Positions 16,736-26,424 are shown, counted from the stretch's first letter. The stretch is 64,000 bases of DNA from Erythrobacter sp. (GCA_002695185.1 NZOF01000163.1:33292-97291), one strand, 5' to 3'. Notes: a model not told the origin generated them from the letters alone. Numbers and translations are program-made.

Positions 16736-18244
16736 ATGAGCAAGGGCAGGGCAATCGGGCAGTTCGCAATCACCGCAAGCATTGCCGCCCTGACACTGGG
16801 GGCAAGTTCGGCGCACGCCGATACGCTTCAAGAAGCCCTGACAGAAGCCTATTTCAACAATCCGACGCTGGAAGCAGCACGGGCCGGTCAGCGGGCCACC
16901 GACGAGACGGTTCAAATCGAGCGAGCCGATGGTCTTCCTTCTGCCGAAGCAACTGCTTCCGTAACCGAATTCCTCAAGCAGAGCTCGACGAGCTTCTTCA
17001 CGCCTGACCGAGCCCTGACGGCCGGTGTCGATCTGGGCGTACCCATCTATTCGGGCGGTGCGGTAAAGAATTCCGTACGCGCAGCCAAAGAGCGTGTCGC
17101 CGCCGGCCGAGCCGATCTGCGCGGTACGGAAAGCGCGATCTTCACGCAGGTCGTGGCCGCTTACATGGATGTGCTGAGAGGCCAGGCGCTGGTTTCGCTT
17201 TCACTCAATCAGGTCGATGTGCTGTCCGTGAATACGCAGGCAACCAGCGACCGCTTCGAGATCGGCGATCTGACGCGCACCGATGTTGCCCAGTCCCAGG
17301 CCCGTCTGGCGTTGGCACAGGGCGATCTGCGGAGCGCGCAGGCAAATCTGATAGCCGCGCGTGAAGACTATATCGCCCTGGTCGGCGAAGCGCCGGATAA
17401 CCTGCAGGCGCCACCACCGCTCGCCGGCCTACCGGCCGATGTCGAGACAGCCGTGGACGTAGCGCTCGAAAACAATCCCGACCTTATCGCAGCGAAGGAA
17501 CGTGCCCAGGCATCGCGCTACGATATTAATGTCGCCGGTTCGAGCAGGCTACCCCGGGTTTCGGTCTTCGCAGGATATGACTACCAGAATTTCCTCGGCA
17601 GCGTAGCGGACGCGCCGCTCGATCCGACCGATCCGGTCGGCCCCACGGTCGCCAGCCCGCAGACCACCACTGCGGCGCAGGCCGGCGTATCGCTTCGATT
17701 GCCGCTCTTCCAGGGTGGGCGCCCCGCAGCGCTTCAGCGCCAGGCCACCGCGCGTGCGAGTGCCGCACTGGAGCAAGTGATTGCGGCGGAACGCGATGTG
17801 ATTGCGCAGGTGCGCTCCGCCTATTCGAGCTGGCAGGCATCGCTCGCCATCATCGAAAGTTCGCAAACAGCTGTTTCCGCTGCTGAGCTCAGTCTGGAAG
17901 GCGTGCGGGCCGAGAACTCGATCGGCAACCGCACTATACTCGACGTGTTGAATGCCGAACAGGAACTGCTGCAATCGCGCGTGGAGTTGGTCACGGCGCG
18001 CCGCAATGCTTACGTGGCGGGATTCTCGCTTCTTGCGGCCATGGGTCGGGCCGAAGCGCGTGATCTTGGCCTTGCCGAAGAAGGCGTCCTTTACGATCCT
18101 GTTGCCAATTACGACAGCGTGAGTGGACGGATCTGGGATTGGGAAAGCGTTCCCGAACCCGAAGCTATCACCACCACCACCCGCGACATTCCCGCACCGA
18201 CCTCAGAAATTCCCGAGGTTGCCGATCCGCGCGACAGGCCGTAG
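16736..18244 (+). CDS. tolC: TolC-family outer-membrane channel
   Basis: A 502-residue outer-membrane efflux/type I secretion channel. It has a cleavable signal peptide (cleavage after about residue 28, SAHA-D), then the duplicated coiled-coil OEP repeats: one from LQEALTEAYFNNPTLEAA and the second from VDVALENNPDLIAAKERAQA. The segment ENSIGNRTILDVLNAEQELL is a hallmark of TolC. The C-terminal 60 residues are Pro/Thr-rich and probably periplasmic. The inner-membrane partner is not in this window. Confidence 0.93.
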   Translation: MSKGRAIGQFAITASIAALTLGASSAHADTLQEALTEAYFNNPTLEAARAGQRATDETVQIERADGLPSAEATASVTEFLKQSSTSFFTPDRALTAGVDLGVPIYSGGAVKNSVRAAKERVAAGRADLRGTESAIFTQVVAAYMDVLRGQALVSLSLNQVDVLSVNTQATSDRFEIGDLTRTDVAQSQARLALAQGDLRSAQANLIAAREDYIALVGEAPDNLQAPPPLAGLPADVETAVDVALENNPDLIAAKERAQASRYDINVAGSSRLPRVSVFAGYDYQNFLGSVADAPLDPTDPVGPTVASPQTTTAAQAGVSLRLPLFQGGRPAALQRQATARASAALEQVIAAERDVIAQVRSAYSSWQASLAIIESSQTAVSAAELSLEGVRAENSIGNRTILDVLNAEQELLQSRVELVTARRNAYVAGFSLLAAMGRAEARDLGLAEEGVLYDPVANYDSVSGRIWDWESVPEPEAITTTTRDIPAPTSEIPEVADPRDRP

Positions 18245-18295
18245 CGTAAGGCACGATCCACAATCGATACAGGCACAGCGGGGCAGACGCGGATT

Positions 18296-18793
18296 ATGAA
18301 AATCAACGGTGAACCCTCGGTCGAAGAAATTCTCAATTCGATCAAGAAAGTGATCGCGCGCGATAGCGAAGGCAAGGTCGAGACACCGCAACGGCGCCGC
18401 GGCCTGATTGCTGGCGGCGCGGAACCGGCCGATGCGGAAGAAGCAGAGGACGTACTGGAACTGGGATCGGGCTTGGGCGAAGAGCTTCTCATTCAGGACA
18501 ATGCAGACCTCGACGCGATATACGGCGAGGAAGCGGGCGAAGACGATTACGAAGAAAGCCTGATCGCCGATGCTACGCGCAGTGCGATGCAGCAGAATTT
18601 CGCAGCGCTGACCATGCTTTCGAAGCCGGGCAAGCAACCTCATGTCGTTCGCCAAGGCGAAACATCGCTCGAAGGCCTTGTCCGGGAAATGCTGCGTCCG
18701 ATGCTTTCCCAATGGCTCGATGATAATCTGCCCGGCATGGTCGAAGACATGGTGAAGGCCGAGATTTCCCGCATAGCTGGCAAGAAGCGCTAA
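18296..18793 (+). CDS. popZ: Polar organizing protein PopZ (DUF2497)
   Basis: In Caulobacter, PopZ forms a polar matrix that captures the ParB-parS complex. This 165-residue protein has the same plan: a short N-terminal helix (EPSVEEILNSIKKVIARDSE), an acidic, low-complexity linker (residues 50-95, rich in Glu/Asp/Ala) and a C-terminal helical oligomerisation region (LEGLVREMLRPMLSQWLDDN). The parS sites and parAB lie 17-25 kb away in the same window, so all parts of the anchoring system are close together. It follows tolC by 51 bp. Confidence 0.9.
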   Translation: MKINGEPSVEEILNSIKKVIARDSEGKVETPQRRRGLIAGGAEPADAEEAEDVLELGSGLGEELLIQDNADLDAIYGEEAGEDDYEESLIADATRSAMQQNFAALTMLSKPGKQPHVVRQGETSLEGLVREMLRPMLSQWLDDNLPGMVEDMVKAEISRIAGKKR

Positions 18794-18835
18794 AGCTCTA
18801 CCCTTCCGCCTGCGGTCGCGCTACATCGCGCAACC

Positions 18836-20944
18836 ATGACATTCCGCAACAGGGTCGCATTCCCGCTCGCCAGCGCATTTGCGCTTTTCGCCTATCCGCT
18901 TCTGGCGCAGACAGCGCCGGAACCAATGCAGGCGAGCGACCTCGTCACGATGCCGCGTCTCGGCAGCCCCACCGTATCACCCGACGGAACAATCGCCGTC
19001 TATTCGGTAACGACCACCGACCCGGAGGAGTTTGCGCGAGACAGCCAGCTCTATATGCGGTCGCTCGACAATTTGAACGCCACTCCCGTCGCTCTCGACT
19101 TGAAGGGTAGTGGGGCAAGCTTCGGCGGCGACGGTTGGCTCTACTATATGGCTAACGGTGCCGAGAATGACAGCACACAGGTGTGGCGGGCCATGGTTTC
19201 CGCTACCGGCACAGTAACGCAGAAAACGCAGGTCATCAGCATCGCACGCGGGGTTAACGGCTATTCCGTTGCCAAGGACGGCAGCAAGATCGCGATCTGG
19301 ACGGATATCGCCCGGAGCTGCACCGATATCGCATGCGATGACGGCGCCAAGTCCTATGCCCCGGGTCCTGGCGATGGCCGCCTCTATGAAGGCGATGGCG
19401 GTTTTTACCGGCATTGGGACAGTTGGGAAACGCCGGGCACCTACAGCCGGGTTTTCGCCTTCCCGCTGCGCAATGGTCGGGTATCCGGGGAGGGCATAGC
19501 CGTCGACGGGCCTCTCGGCGCTGGCGGTCCGGTTGGCGATACCCCCACCATGCCCTTCGGTGGTGGAGAGGACCTAGCCTGGCCGCCTGACGGTTCAGGA
19601 ATCTACTTCGCCGCTCGCAAGGCGGATGCTCAAGAACCGTATAGCGTGAACTTCGATATCTGGTGGAGCGATTTATCGGGCGCGGCGCCGACCAATCTGA
19701 CTGCTGCGAACACTGCATTGGACATGCTGCCGACGCCTTCGCCGGACGGGCAGTATCTTGCCTATGTAGCCATGGCTCGTCCCGGCTATGAAGCAGATCG
19801 CCAAGTAGTCATGCTCCGCGATCTCAAGAGCGGTGTGACCACCGCACTTACGGGCGATTTCGACCGTAGCTTCAGCTCGCTCGCCTGGACGCCGGATTCC
19901 CGTTGGATCGTCGGTACCGCACAGGATGTGCTGGACACACCCGCCTTCCGGATCGATCCGCGGACCGGCGCTGTAGAACGGCTCGATCTGATGGCCGGGA
20001 ATGAAGCGCATATCGGCAATGTCGTCCCCCTGCACGGAGGTGATTTGCTGTTTACCAGAGACTCGATTGGTGCGCCGGCAGAACTCTTCCTGTCGCAGGA
20101 TTGGGATCAGGCCGAACCGTTGACGCAAGTGGCAACGGAAACGATCGGCAAGATGGCGCCCGTCGTGGTCGAGCGTTTCAGCTTTACCGGTGCGGGGGGC
20201 GACAAGGTCTGGGGCCAGATCACCAAGCTTGAAGGTCAGCAAGGACCGATGCCGGCGATCCTTTATGTTCACGGGGGACCGCAAGGGTCGTTTAACGACG
20301 GGTGGTCCAGCCGCTGGAACCCGAGAGTCGTCGCAAGCCAGGGTTACGCTGTTATCTCGGTCGATTTTCACGGGTCCACCGGATACGGACAGACCTTTAC
20401 CGACAGCATCAATCGCGACTGGGGAGGCAAGCCGCTCGAAGACCTCCAGCTGGGCCTTGCGGCGGCACTGAAGCAGGATCCCCAGATCGACGGCAACCGG
20501 GCATGCGCGATGGGTGCCAGCTATGGCGGTTACATGATGAACTGGATAGCGGGGAAATGGCCCGATCAGTTCGACTGCCTGGTGCAGCATGACGGCCTCT
20601 TCGACATGCGCAGCTTCTATTACACCACCGAAGAGCTGTGGTTTCCCAAGTGGGACTTCGGCGGAAGCTATGCCGACAACAAGCAGCTCTACGAACGCTG
20701 GAATCCGGTCAATCACGTCGAAAACTGGAAGACCCCAATGCTCGTGGTGACCGGGGAAAAGGATTTTCGCGTTCCCTACACACAGGGTCTGGCGGCCTTC
20801 ACCGTGTTGCAGGAACGTGAAATTCCCAGCCAGCTTCTCGTCTTCCCGGAAGAGAACCACTGGGTGCTCGATCCGAAGAACTCGCTGCAGTGGCACAACA
20901 CCGTGTTTGCATGGCTGGACCGTTGGCTGAAGCCGGATGAGTAA
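18836..20944 (+). CDS. Exported S9-family prolyl oligopeptidase-like peptidase
   Basis: A 702-residue serine peptidase with an N-terminal signal peptide (cleavage near LLAQT). Residues 30-430 are a beta-propeller (repeats such as [15 protein letters not shown] and [15 protein letters not shown]). The C-terminal alpha/beta hydrolase has the triad Ser562 (GASYGGYM), Asp643 (GEKDFRVPY) and His675 (ENHWV), as in dipeptidyl/acylaminoacyl peptidases. It is probably periplasmic and degrades short peptides. It overlaps the next gene by 8 bp. Confidence 0.92.
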   Translation: MTFRNRVAFPLASAFALFAYPLLAQTAPEPMQASDLVTMPRLGSPTVSPDGTIAVYSVTTTDPEEFARDSQLYMRSLDNLNATPVALDLKGSGASFGGDGWLYYMANGAENDSTQVWRAMVSATGTVTQKTQVISIARGVNGYSVAKDGSKIAIWTDIARSCTDIACDDGAKSYAPGPGDGRLYEGDGGFYRHWDSWETPGTYSRVFAFPLRNGRVSGEGIAVDGPLGAGGPVGDTPTMPFGGGEDLAWPPDGSGIYFAARKADAQEPYSVNFDIWWSDLSGAAPTNLTAANTALDMLPTPSPDGQYLAYVAMARPGYEADRQVVMLRDLKSGVTTALTGDFDRSFSSLAWTPDSRWIVGTAQDVLDTPAFRIDPRTGAVERLDLMAGNEAHIGNVVPLHGGDLLFTRDSIGAPAELFLSQDWDQAEPLTQVATETIGKMAPVVVERFSFTGAGGDKVWGQITKLEGQQGPMPAILYVHGGPQGSFNDGWSSRWNPRVVASQGYAVISVDFHGSTGYGQTFTDSINRDWGGKPLEDLQLGLAAALKQDPQIDGNRACAMGASYGGYMMNWIAGKWPDQFDCLVQHDGLFDMRSFYYTTEELWFPKWDFGGSYADNKQLYERWNPVNHVENWKTPMLVVTGEKDFRVPYTQGLAAFTVLQEREIPSQLLVFPEENHWVLDPKNSLQWHNTVFAWLDRWLKPDE

Positions 20945-21311
20945 GAAGGGCCTCGAAAAAGCACAGAAGGCGCTCGGCAAGATCGGCGGTGAGACTGCCG
21001 AGCGTCAGATCTTCCTATGCGCGATCAGCGAAAAGCAGAAATGCTGTTCGCGCGAGGAAGGTAAGGTCGCGTGGAGCTATCTGAAGAAACGTTTGAAGGA
21101 ATTGAACCTCGTGGGGCGGGCAGGGACCGTTCAGCGAACCAAGGCTGATTGCCTGCAGGTTTGCGCCCACGGGCCTATCGCCGTCGTCTGGCCGGAAAAC
21201 ATCTGGTACCATTCCTGCACCGAAGATGTTCTGGAAGCCATTATCCAGCGCCACCTGATTGGCGGCGTACCGGTCGAGGAATACCGGCTGCGTTCGCCAA
21301 AGGACGCCTAG
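20937..21311 (+). CDS. Thioredoxin-like [2Fe-2S] ferredoxin
   Basis: A 124-residue protein of the (2Fe-2S) ferredoxin domain family with thioredoxin fold. Candidate cluster ligands are Cys28 and Cys36 or 37 ([12 protein letters not shown]) and Cys72/Cys76 ([10 protein letters not shown]). The C-terminal part has the typical [16 protein letters not shown] segment. The electron partner is unknown. Its start overlaps the peptidase stop by 8 bp, and its end overlaps a convergent small membrane gene by 4 bp. Confidence 0.85.
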   Translation: MSKKGLEKAQKALGKIGGETAERQIFLCAISEKQKCCSREEGKVAWSYLKKRLKELNLVGRAGTVQRTKADCLQVCAHGPIAVVWPENIWYHSCTEDVLEAIIQRHLIGGVPVEEYRLRSPKDA

Positions 21312-21604
21312 TCTTCGTCGATCTTGTTGTCGGGTAGACTATTGTCAACCGACTCGTCGTGACCCGTGCCTGACGAGAGGAACATCAGTCCCATCAGCGC
21401 GCCCGCCAACAGCATGGTGAAAGCGATGCCGAGCGCAGTGGCAATGTAGAAATGGACCGACACGTCCTCGAATTTCCATAGCAGCGCCATGGCGATCGCC
21501 ACGATTCCCGCCGTCATCAGGAAAAGAAAGCGCATGATTCGCCGGAAGCGTGCCCACGCGTAAGCCGCAGCTTCAGGGTCGTCGAGGGGGGATTTTCCAG
21601 CCAT
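21308..21604 (-). CDS. Small two-helix membrane protein, 98 residues
   Basis: Hypothetical. The N-terminus is cytosolic-looking ([20 protein letters not shown]), followed by two membrane helices (about residues 25-44 and 52-74) and an acidic tail ([15 protein letters not shown]). Similar short proteins are common in sphingomonads, but no function is known to me. It converges on the ferredoxin gene with a 4-bp overlap. Confidence 0.7.
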   Translation of the reverse strand: MAGKSPLDDPEAAAYAWARFRRIMRFLFLMTAGIVAIAMALLWKFEDVSVHFYIATALGIAFTMLLAGALMGLMFLSSGTGHDESVDNSLPDNKIDED

Positions 21605-21721
21605 GCCTCAGCTCAATGCCCCGATGCGCCGCGGCTTTCAACGGCGGTTTGAGTTCGATTCGCCAATTGTTGGGAAAAGTGGCATCTTCTCCTCCGGATA
21701 ATTTGTGGAGGAGGAGCAGGC

Positions 21722-22153
21722 ATGAACGTTGGCAAGCTTATCGAGGACCGGGCAAGTTCGGACATTATCTCCGTCAGCGTCGATCAACCGGTACGCGAAG
21801 CAGTGGCGGTTCTCGCATCGAAGCGAATCGGCGCGCTCCCGGTAATGCAGGGCGGCGCAGTTGCCGGAATCTTTTCCGAACGCGATGTAATCTACCGGCT
21901 TGCCGATGAGGGGCAGTCCTGTCTCGATCGCCCGGTCGGTGAGGTAATGACTGCTCCTGCCATTACGATCGATCGAGATACCGATATTCTCGATGCGCTG
22001 GGACTGATGAGCAAGCGCCGAATCCGCCATTTGCCGGTCTTGGAGGGGCAGACCATGTGCGGCTTCATCTCGATCGGCGATCTGGTGCAGGGGAGGCTGG
22101 ACGAAATCCAGCGAGAAGCCTCTGCAATGCGCGCCTACATCCAGACGGCTTGA
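21722..22153 (+). CDS. Tandem CBS-domain protein
   Basis: A 143-residue protein made of two CBS motifs only: residues 10-60 (ISVSVDQPVREAVAVLASKR...GALPVMQGGAVAGIFSERDV) and 75-130 (ITIDRDTDILDALGLMSKRR...HLPVLEGQTMCGFISIGDLV). Paired CBS domains bind adenosyl ligands such as AMP, ATP or NADH and act as energy sensors. No effector domain is attached, so it must act in trans. A strong ribosome-binding site (GGAGGAGGAG) precedes the ATG. Confidence 0.9.
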   Translation: MNVGKLIEDRASSDIISVSVDQPVREAVAVLASKRIGALPVMQGGAVAGIFSERDVIYRLADEGQSCLDRPVGEVMTAPAITIDRDTDILDALGLMSKRRIRHLPVLEGQTMCGFISIGDLVQGRLDEIQREASAMRAYIQTA

Positions 22154-22184
22154 GTGCAAGCCATGCGCTCCCTACATCGCTAGC

Positions 22185-22514
22185 ATGGCCGAAATGCTCA
22201 CCCTTACACCCGCTGCTGCCAAGCGCGTCGCCACTATTGCCGACAAGCAGGCGAAACCGGCGATTCTGCGACTTTCTGTCGAGGGCGGAGGCTGTTCCGG
22301 TTTCCAGTACAAATTCGACTTGGCGGATGAGCAGGCAGAGGATGATTCCGTAAGCGATACGGATGGCGTTCGCTTGGTCGTTGACCCCATCAGTCTCGAT
22401 CTTGTCGCTGGCAGCGTGGTGGATTTCGTCGAATCCCTGGGCGGAGCGGCATTCCGGGTGGAAAATCCGAATGCTGCTGCAGGCTGCGGTTGCGGCTCTA
22501 GTTTCGGCATTTAG
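22185..22514 (+). CDS. erpA: HesB/IscA-type iron-sulfur cluster insertion protein
   Basis: A 109-residue A-type carrier that passes Fe-S clusters to apo-proteins. The three conserved cysteines are in VEGGGCSGFQY and the C-terminal GCGCGSSF. DGVRLVVDPISLDLVAGSVVDFVESLGGA-type text (seen in two parts) fits ErpA/IscA. ErpA and IscA cannot be separated with certainty. Possible clients in this window include class I fumarase and the ferredoxins. It lies 31 bp downstream of the CBS gene. Confidence 0.9.
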   Translation: MAEMLTLTPAAAKRVATIADKQAKPAILRLSVEGGGCSGFQYKFDLADEQAEDDSVSDTDGVRLVVDPISLDLVAGSVVDFVESLGGAAFRVENPNAAAGCGCGSSFGI

Positions 22515-22552
22515 GTTAGACCCACGCCGCAGCTTCAGGCATGGACGGGTCC

Positions 22553-23338
22553 ATGCGTATAGCGACTTTCAACATCAACGGAATCAAGGCGCGCCTGCCG
22601 CGTCTGCTGGAATGGCTGGAGGAAACCCAGCCTGACGTCGCCTGCTTACAGGAAATCAAGACGATGGATGACGGCTTTCCAGCAGAGGATTTCATGAAGA
22701 TCGGTTATGAAGCGATCTGGCACGGTCAGAAGAGCTTCAACGGCGTCGCCATTCTCGCCAAGGGTACGAAACCAATCGAAATCCAGCGCGGGCTGGGAAT
22801 TGACGGGCCGAAAGAGGGCGAGGGCGAACAGGCCCGTTATCTTGAGGCAGACGTACGCGGTGTTCGCATCTGCAATCTCTACTTGCCCAACGGCAATCCG
22901 CACCCGGGGCCAAAGTTCGATTACAAGCTTTCCTGGATGGAAAAGCTGCGTGCCAGGATGAAATCGATCTGGGACGAGGAAGTGCCGGCCATCGTGCTGG
23001 GCGACTTCAACGTCATTCCCGAAGACAAGGACGTTTGGTCACCGAAGGCCATGGCCAGTGATGCCCTCATGCAGCCGGAAAGCCGTGATGCGTACCAGCG
23101 CATGCTTGCCGACGGCTGGACCGATGCGATTGACACTCTCAATCCACGTGGTGGCGTATGGACCTTCTGGGATTACCAAGCAGGTGCATGGCAACGCGAT
23201 CATGGCTTCCGGATCGATCACCTCCTGCTTTCGCCGGAACTGGCCGATCGCATGGCTGCAGCGGGTGTCGATAAGGAATATCGCGGCCGAGAGAAATCGA
23301 GCGATCACACTCCGGTGTGGGTCGAAATCCGCGACTGA
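22553..23338 (+). CDS. xth: Exodeoxyribonuclease III
   Basis: AP endonuclease and 3'-exonuclease of base-excision repair. The 261-residue product has the family order MRIATFNINGIKARLP, CLQEIKT (metal-binding Glu), YLPNGNP, GDFNVIPEDKDVW, VWTFWDYQAGAWQRDHGFRI (in part) and the terminal SDHTPVWVE. I chose the ATG at 22553 because homologues begin with M-(R/K)-I-A-(T/S)-F-N-I-N; the ATG four codons earlier is possible. A hairpin follows the stop. Confidence 0.95.
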   Translation: MRIATFNINGIKARLPRLLEWLEETQPDVACLQEIKTMDDGFPAEDFMKIGYEAIWHGQKSFNGVAILAKGTKPIEIQRGLGIDGPKEGEGEQARYLEADVRGVRICNLYLPNGNPHPGPKFDYKLSWMEKLRARMKSIWDEEVPAIVLGDFNVIPEDKDVWSPKAMASDALMQPESRDAYQRMLADGWTDAIDTLNPRGGVWTFWDYQAGAWQRDHGFRIDHLLLSPELADRMAAAGVDKEYRGREKSSDHTPVWVEIRD

Positions 23339-23344
23339 TATGTC

Positions 23345-23377
23345 GGAGGACCACTTCCCCTAAGAAAGCGGTCCTCC
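23345..23377. terminator. Hairpin between convergent xth and the SleB-type gene
   Basis: GGAGGACC (23345-23352) and GGTCCTCC (23370-23377) form an 8-bp perfect stem with a 17-nt loop, right after xth and before the end of the convergent gene. No T run follows on either strand, so it may be a weak bidirectional terminator or an mRNA 3'-end structure. Confidence 0.45.
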
Positions 23378-23395
23378 AAATCAGCGTTTCAAATA

Positions 23396-24037
23396 TCAGC
23401 GGTAAAAGATGTGGGTGTCGATCGTCGCGCGGGCAATCTTTTTACGCGCCCAGCTCGGCTTTACATACTTCGCGTGGAAATAGAGCGCGTCGTGTGCTTC
23501 GCTGTCCCACAGACCCTGGTGAGCGATGCGTGCGATAGCCTTGGCGCGCTTCCAAGCGGTGGAACCGGTCTTGATGCGTGGCATTGCGCCGCCACGTACG
23601 AAACTGAACTGCGAGCGCTGATAGACTACACCGCAATAGCTAGAGGGGAACTGGCGAGATTCGCTGCGGTTCACAATGACCTGCGCAACAGCCAGTTGGC
23701 CATCAAGCGGCTCGCCGCGCGATTCGAAATAGACAGCGCCGGCAAGGCAGCGCATTTCGTCCGAGAGGTTCTCTGTCGCTGGCATTTCAGCGACCAGTTC
23801 ACGGAGGCTGGCAGCCTCGGAAAATTCATCGGTGGATTCTTGTGCAGCTTCTTCGGGAAGCTCCTGAACCACTTCTTCGCTCACGAAGACCGGAACGACT
23901 TCGGTCGTAAGGGCGGTATCTTCAGCAGTGGTTTCTGCAGTCGCCTGAGCGGCCTGCGCGCCGGTTTCTTCCGCACCGGCAAACGTTGCAACCATAGTTG
24001 CGGCCGCAGCCGCCATACCAAACAGATATTTACGCAT
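23396..24037 (-). CDS. SleB-type cell-wall hydrolase
   Basis: A 213-residue exported protein with a signal peptide (cleavage near FAGA-E), an acidic Ala/Thr/Glu-rich linker (residues 25-90) and a C-terminal Hydrolase_2 domain (from LSDEMRCLAGAVYFESRGEP to the end). This family covers SleB/CwlJ-like peptidoglycan lytic enzymes; the likely catalytic Glu is in YFESRGEP. In non-sporulating alphaproteobacteria the role is probably wall remodelling. A 199-bp gap upstream (24038-24236) shows no other feature. Confidence 0.88.
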   Translation of the reverse strand: MRKYLFGMAAAAATMVATFAGAEETGAQAAQATAETTAEDTALTTEVVPVFVSEEVVQELPEEAAQESTDEFSEAASLRELVAEMPATENLSDEMRCLAGAVYFESRGEPLDGQLAVAQVIVNRSESRQFPSSYCGVVYQRSQFSFVRGGAMPRIKTGSTAWKRAKAIARIAHQGLWDSEAHDALYFHAKYVKPSWARKKIARATIDTHIFYR

Positions 24038-24236
24038 GATCCCGCTTATCTTGGCGGTGAGTAGCAGTCGCAGGCTGGGATCCTTTGCGCATTTCGTGCG
24101 TCTAAAAGGTTGGATCCGTCAACGGGCCTGCCGCTTTCTCCCCGTCTGCGTGCTAGTCTGCTGACACCATTGCCAACGCGACCGCCTGCGCATCGAAGCT
24201 GGCGGGCCAAATAGTGTCATCCGCAACCATGTCAAG

Positions 24237-24578
24237 TTAACGGGCCGTGGGATCGATCAACCGTTCCACATCCGGGCCGTCCAGTTCAATAAACCAGCAA
24301 TCAGGATCCTGTGTCTGCCTTCGAGCGACATATTCATCAAATTCTTGCGGTTTATCAGGATCTTGTGTCTTGCTAGGCACGAAATGGCGTGTCCCATCCA
24401 TCTGGGGCATGCGTTCCCAAAGGCGGGTATTTTTGCCACTATTCGTGGTTAATATCACGAGAGTACCAGCGTCGCGCTCTCCCTTCTGCAACACCATACC
24501 AAATCCGCCGAGGGCCTGAGTCAGCTTAAGCAAGCCGGAAACTTCCAGATGGGCCGGAAGTCTGTCATCGCCCATCAT
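24237..24578 (-). CDS. DUF1491 family protein
   Basis: A 113-residue soluble protein that matches my memory of the alphaproteobacterial DUF1491 family: LPAHLEVSGLLKLTQALGGF, then VLQKGERDAGTLVIL, and a C-terminal DPDCWFIELDGPDVERLID. Function is not known. Its start overlaps the stop of the thioesterase gene (ATGA), so the two are probably translated together. Confidence 0.85.
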   Translation of the reverse strand: MMGDDRLPAHLEVSGLLKLTQALGGFGMVLQKGERDAGTLVILTTNSGKNTRLWERMPQMDGTRHFVPSKTQDPDKPQEFDEYVARRQTQDPDCWFIELDGPDVERLIDPTAR

Positions 24579-25039
24579 CGGGCGTAACCCGGCAGCCCGG
24601 AGAGCGCGATACGCGATTTCATGAAGGTGCCGGTTCCACGGCCGATCTCGTCCCCTTCGGCATCGACCAGACGTGCCTCGGCAACGAATACGCGCCTTTT
24701 CCCGCTTACCCAGCGCCCTTCCGCCACTACTGTGCCTTCACGCACCGGCTTGGTGAAATGGAGGTTGAACGATGTGGTGAGAAGGAACCGGTCGGTGACC
24801 AGCGTATTGGCCGCGTAGAAGGCCGCATCATCCAGCATCTTGAAATAGAGAGTTCCATGAGCAGCCCCTGCGGCATGGAACACGTCTTCACTTATGTCGA
24901 AGGTTATCCTGGCTGAGCCTTCCCCCGTTACTTCGAGGGAGGAGGCGAACTTCGCATTCACGGGCGCCGATGCGTACAGGCGCTCCAATGCTCGCCAGTG
25001 CCGCTCGGCCCCGCTGCTCGCCTCCTCGTTCATGCTCAT
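24575..25039 (-). CDS. PaaI-family hotdog thioesterase
   Basis: A 154-residue hotdog-fold protein (PaaI/4HBT group) that probably hydrolyses acyl- or aryl-CoA. The central helix motif is AAGAAHGTLYFKMLDDAAFY, with the catalytic acid likely among the Asp pair. The strands FLLTTSFNLHFTKPV and GTVVAEGRWVSGKRRVFVAE are typical. Substrate unknown. It is 17 bp downstream of hpf and overlaps DUF1491 by 4 bp. Confidence 0.87.
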   Translation of the reverse strand: MSMNEEASSGAERHWRALERLYASAPVNAKFASSLEVTGEGSARITFDISEDVFHAAGAAHGTLYFKMLDDAAFYAANTLVTDRFLLTTSFNLHFTKPVREGTVVAEGRWVSGKRRVFVAEARLVDAEGDEIGRGTGTFMKSRIALSGLPGYAR

Positions 25040-25056
25040 CTCTGTTTGTCGAACCC

Positions 25057-25629
25057 TTAATTACGCGGTTCGACCCAGCCTATCGAGCCGTCCGCACGGC
25101 GATAGACCATATTGTGTTTTTCTGTGGCCCCGTTCTTGAAAAGAAGGGCATTGGTATTCTGCAGATCTAGCATCATCACTGCATCGGCCACCGAACATTC
25201 AGGGATCATGGCACTCGTTTCGGCGATGATCGGCGGACTGTCGTGTTCGATTTCAGCCTCGCTCTCCGGTTCCGGCGCGGCGAAGATCGTATAGGCAGCT
25301 TCCTGTTCGCGCATCGCGTGATCGGCCTGCTCATGGCGGTCCTTGATCCGGCGCTTATAGCGGCGCAACTGCTTCTCGATCTTCGCTGCAGCGACATCGA
25401 ATGCCTGATGAACATCGTGGGCTTCGGCATGCCCTTTTAGAATGAGGCCCTGCATTACATGGGTCACGATGTCGGCCGAAAACGCGCCGCCTGCCGCCTT
25501 GCCGAAAGTGACATGACTGGAGATGGCGCGATTGAAGTATTTCTCCACTATGCCCTGCAATCGGTCCTCGACATGGGTCTGCAAGGCTGCGCCGGTGTCG
25601 ATCTGGTGGCCCGAAACACGGATATCCAT
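25057..25629 (-). CDS. hpf: Long ribosome hibernation promoting factor
   Basis: Dimerises and silences 70S ribosomes in stationary phase. The 190-residue product has the N-terminal S30AE domain (MDIRVSGHQIDTGAALQTHV through about residue 100), an acidic linker (about 115-140) and the C-terminal dimerisation domain (MLDLQNTNALLFKNGATEKH and MVYRRADGSIGWVEP). I chose the ATG at 25629: AGGAG lies about 10 nt upstream of it but directly abuts the ATG at 25638. Confidence 0.94.
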   Translation of the reverse strand: MDIRVSGHQIDTGAALQTHVEDRLQGIVEKYFNRAISSHVTFGKAAGGAFSADIVTHVMQGLILKGHAEAHDVHQAFDVAAAKIEKQLRRYKRRIKDRHEQADHAMREQEAAYTIFAAPEPESEAEIEHDSPPIIAETSAMIPECSVADAVMMLDLQNTNALLFKNGATEKHNMVYRRADGSIGWVEPRN

Positions 25630-25704
25630 AAGCGTCATTCTCCTTTTTATCGCGCCCTGCCGATCCCTCCGGCCCCGTCCGACCGGAACACATGCGCCGG
25701 GGAC

Positions 25705-26394
25705 TTACCCCCAGAGAGGGTTTTCGATCCCGGTCATGAACTCTCTGTGCCGTGCCAGTTCTTCTGGTGTCGGCGAATGGGGCCGTGGTTCGCGGCGCGG
25801 CCCGTCGGGCGCCCTGCGCACAGCAACGAATTCCGGAGCAGGCACGGCTTTCGCCTGCTCTGCGGCAAGCTCCAGGCCGATCTGACGGCCACCTTTAAGT
25901 TCGACATATACTTGGGCAAGCAACTCGGCATCAAGCAATGCCCCGTGCTTGACACGGTGGCTGCGATCGATGCCATATCGGCTACAAAGGGCGTCGAGCG
26001 ATAGTTTGGCGCCAGGGTGGCGCTTCTTTGCCAGTTGCACCGTATCCACCATGCGCGTCATGCACACGGGTTCGCACCGGCACAGCGCCAGTTCCGCATT
26101 CAGAAAACCAAAGTCGAACCCGGCATTATGCGCAATCAGCGGGGAGTCCGCGATGAATTCGAGGAGGTCCTGGAACGTGTCCCGAAAAAATGGCTTGTCC
26201 GCCAGGAATGCCGCCGAAAGCCCATGCACGGCTTCCGCGCCAGCGGGCATATCTCGCTCGGGATTGTAATAGGCGTGGAAGGTATTTCCCGTGGGCACCA
26301 GATTGACCATCTCGACGCAGCCGATTTCCACCATCCGATCGCCCGTCTTGGGGTCGAGGCCGGTGGTTTCGGTATCGAAAACTATTTCACGCAT
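25705..26394 (-). CDS. dnaQ: DNA polymerase III epsilon subunit (3'-5' proofreading)
   Basis: A 229-residue DEDDh exonuclease. Motif I is VFDTETTGLDP, motif II HNAGFDFGFLNAEL, and motif III HRVKHGALLDAELLAQVY with the catalytic His. The C-terminal 40 residues are proline-rich and would bind the alpha subunit. It lies 30 bp downstream of coaE, the last gene of a leftward run that starts at the proposed origin. This dnaQ-coaE-aroE-maf order is, as I recall, shared with Caulobacter. Confidence 0.94.
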   Translation of the reverse strand: MREIVFDTETTGLDPKTGDRMVEIGCVEMVNLVPTGNTFHAYYNPERDMPAGAEAVHGLSAAFLADKPFFRDTFQDLLEFIADSPLIAHNAGFDFGFLNAELALCRCEPVCMTRMVDTVQLAKKRHPGAKLSLDALCSRYGIDRSHRVKHGALLDAELLAQVYVELKGGRQIGLELAAEQAKAVPAPEFVAVRRAPDGPRREPRPHSPTPEELARHREFMTGIENPLWG

Positions 26395-26424
26395 TGGGTA
26401 TGCTATCGGACTCGGAAGCGCAGA

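Noticed and set aside
19673..20980. 435-codon minus-strand open frame opposite the S9 peptidase
   Set aside because: The S9 peptidase frame has all catalytic motifs. The antisense frame reads as low-similarity, Arg/His-rich text, typical of a shadow.
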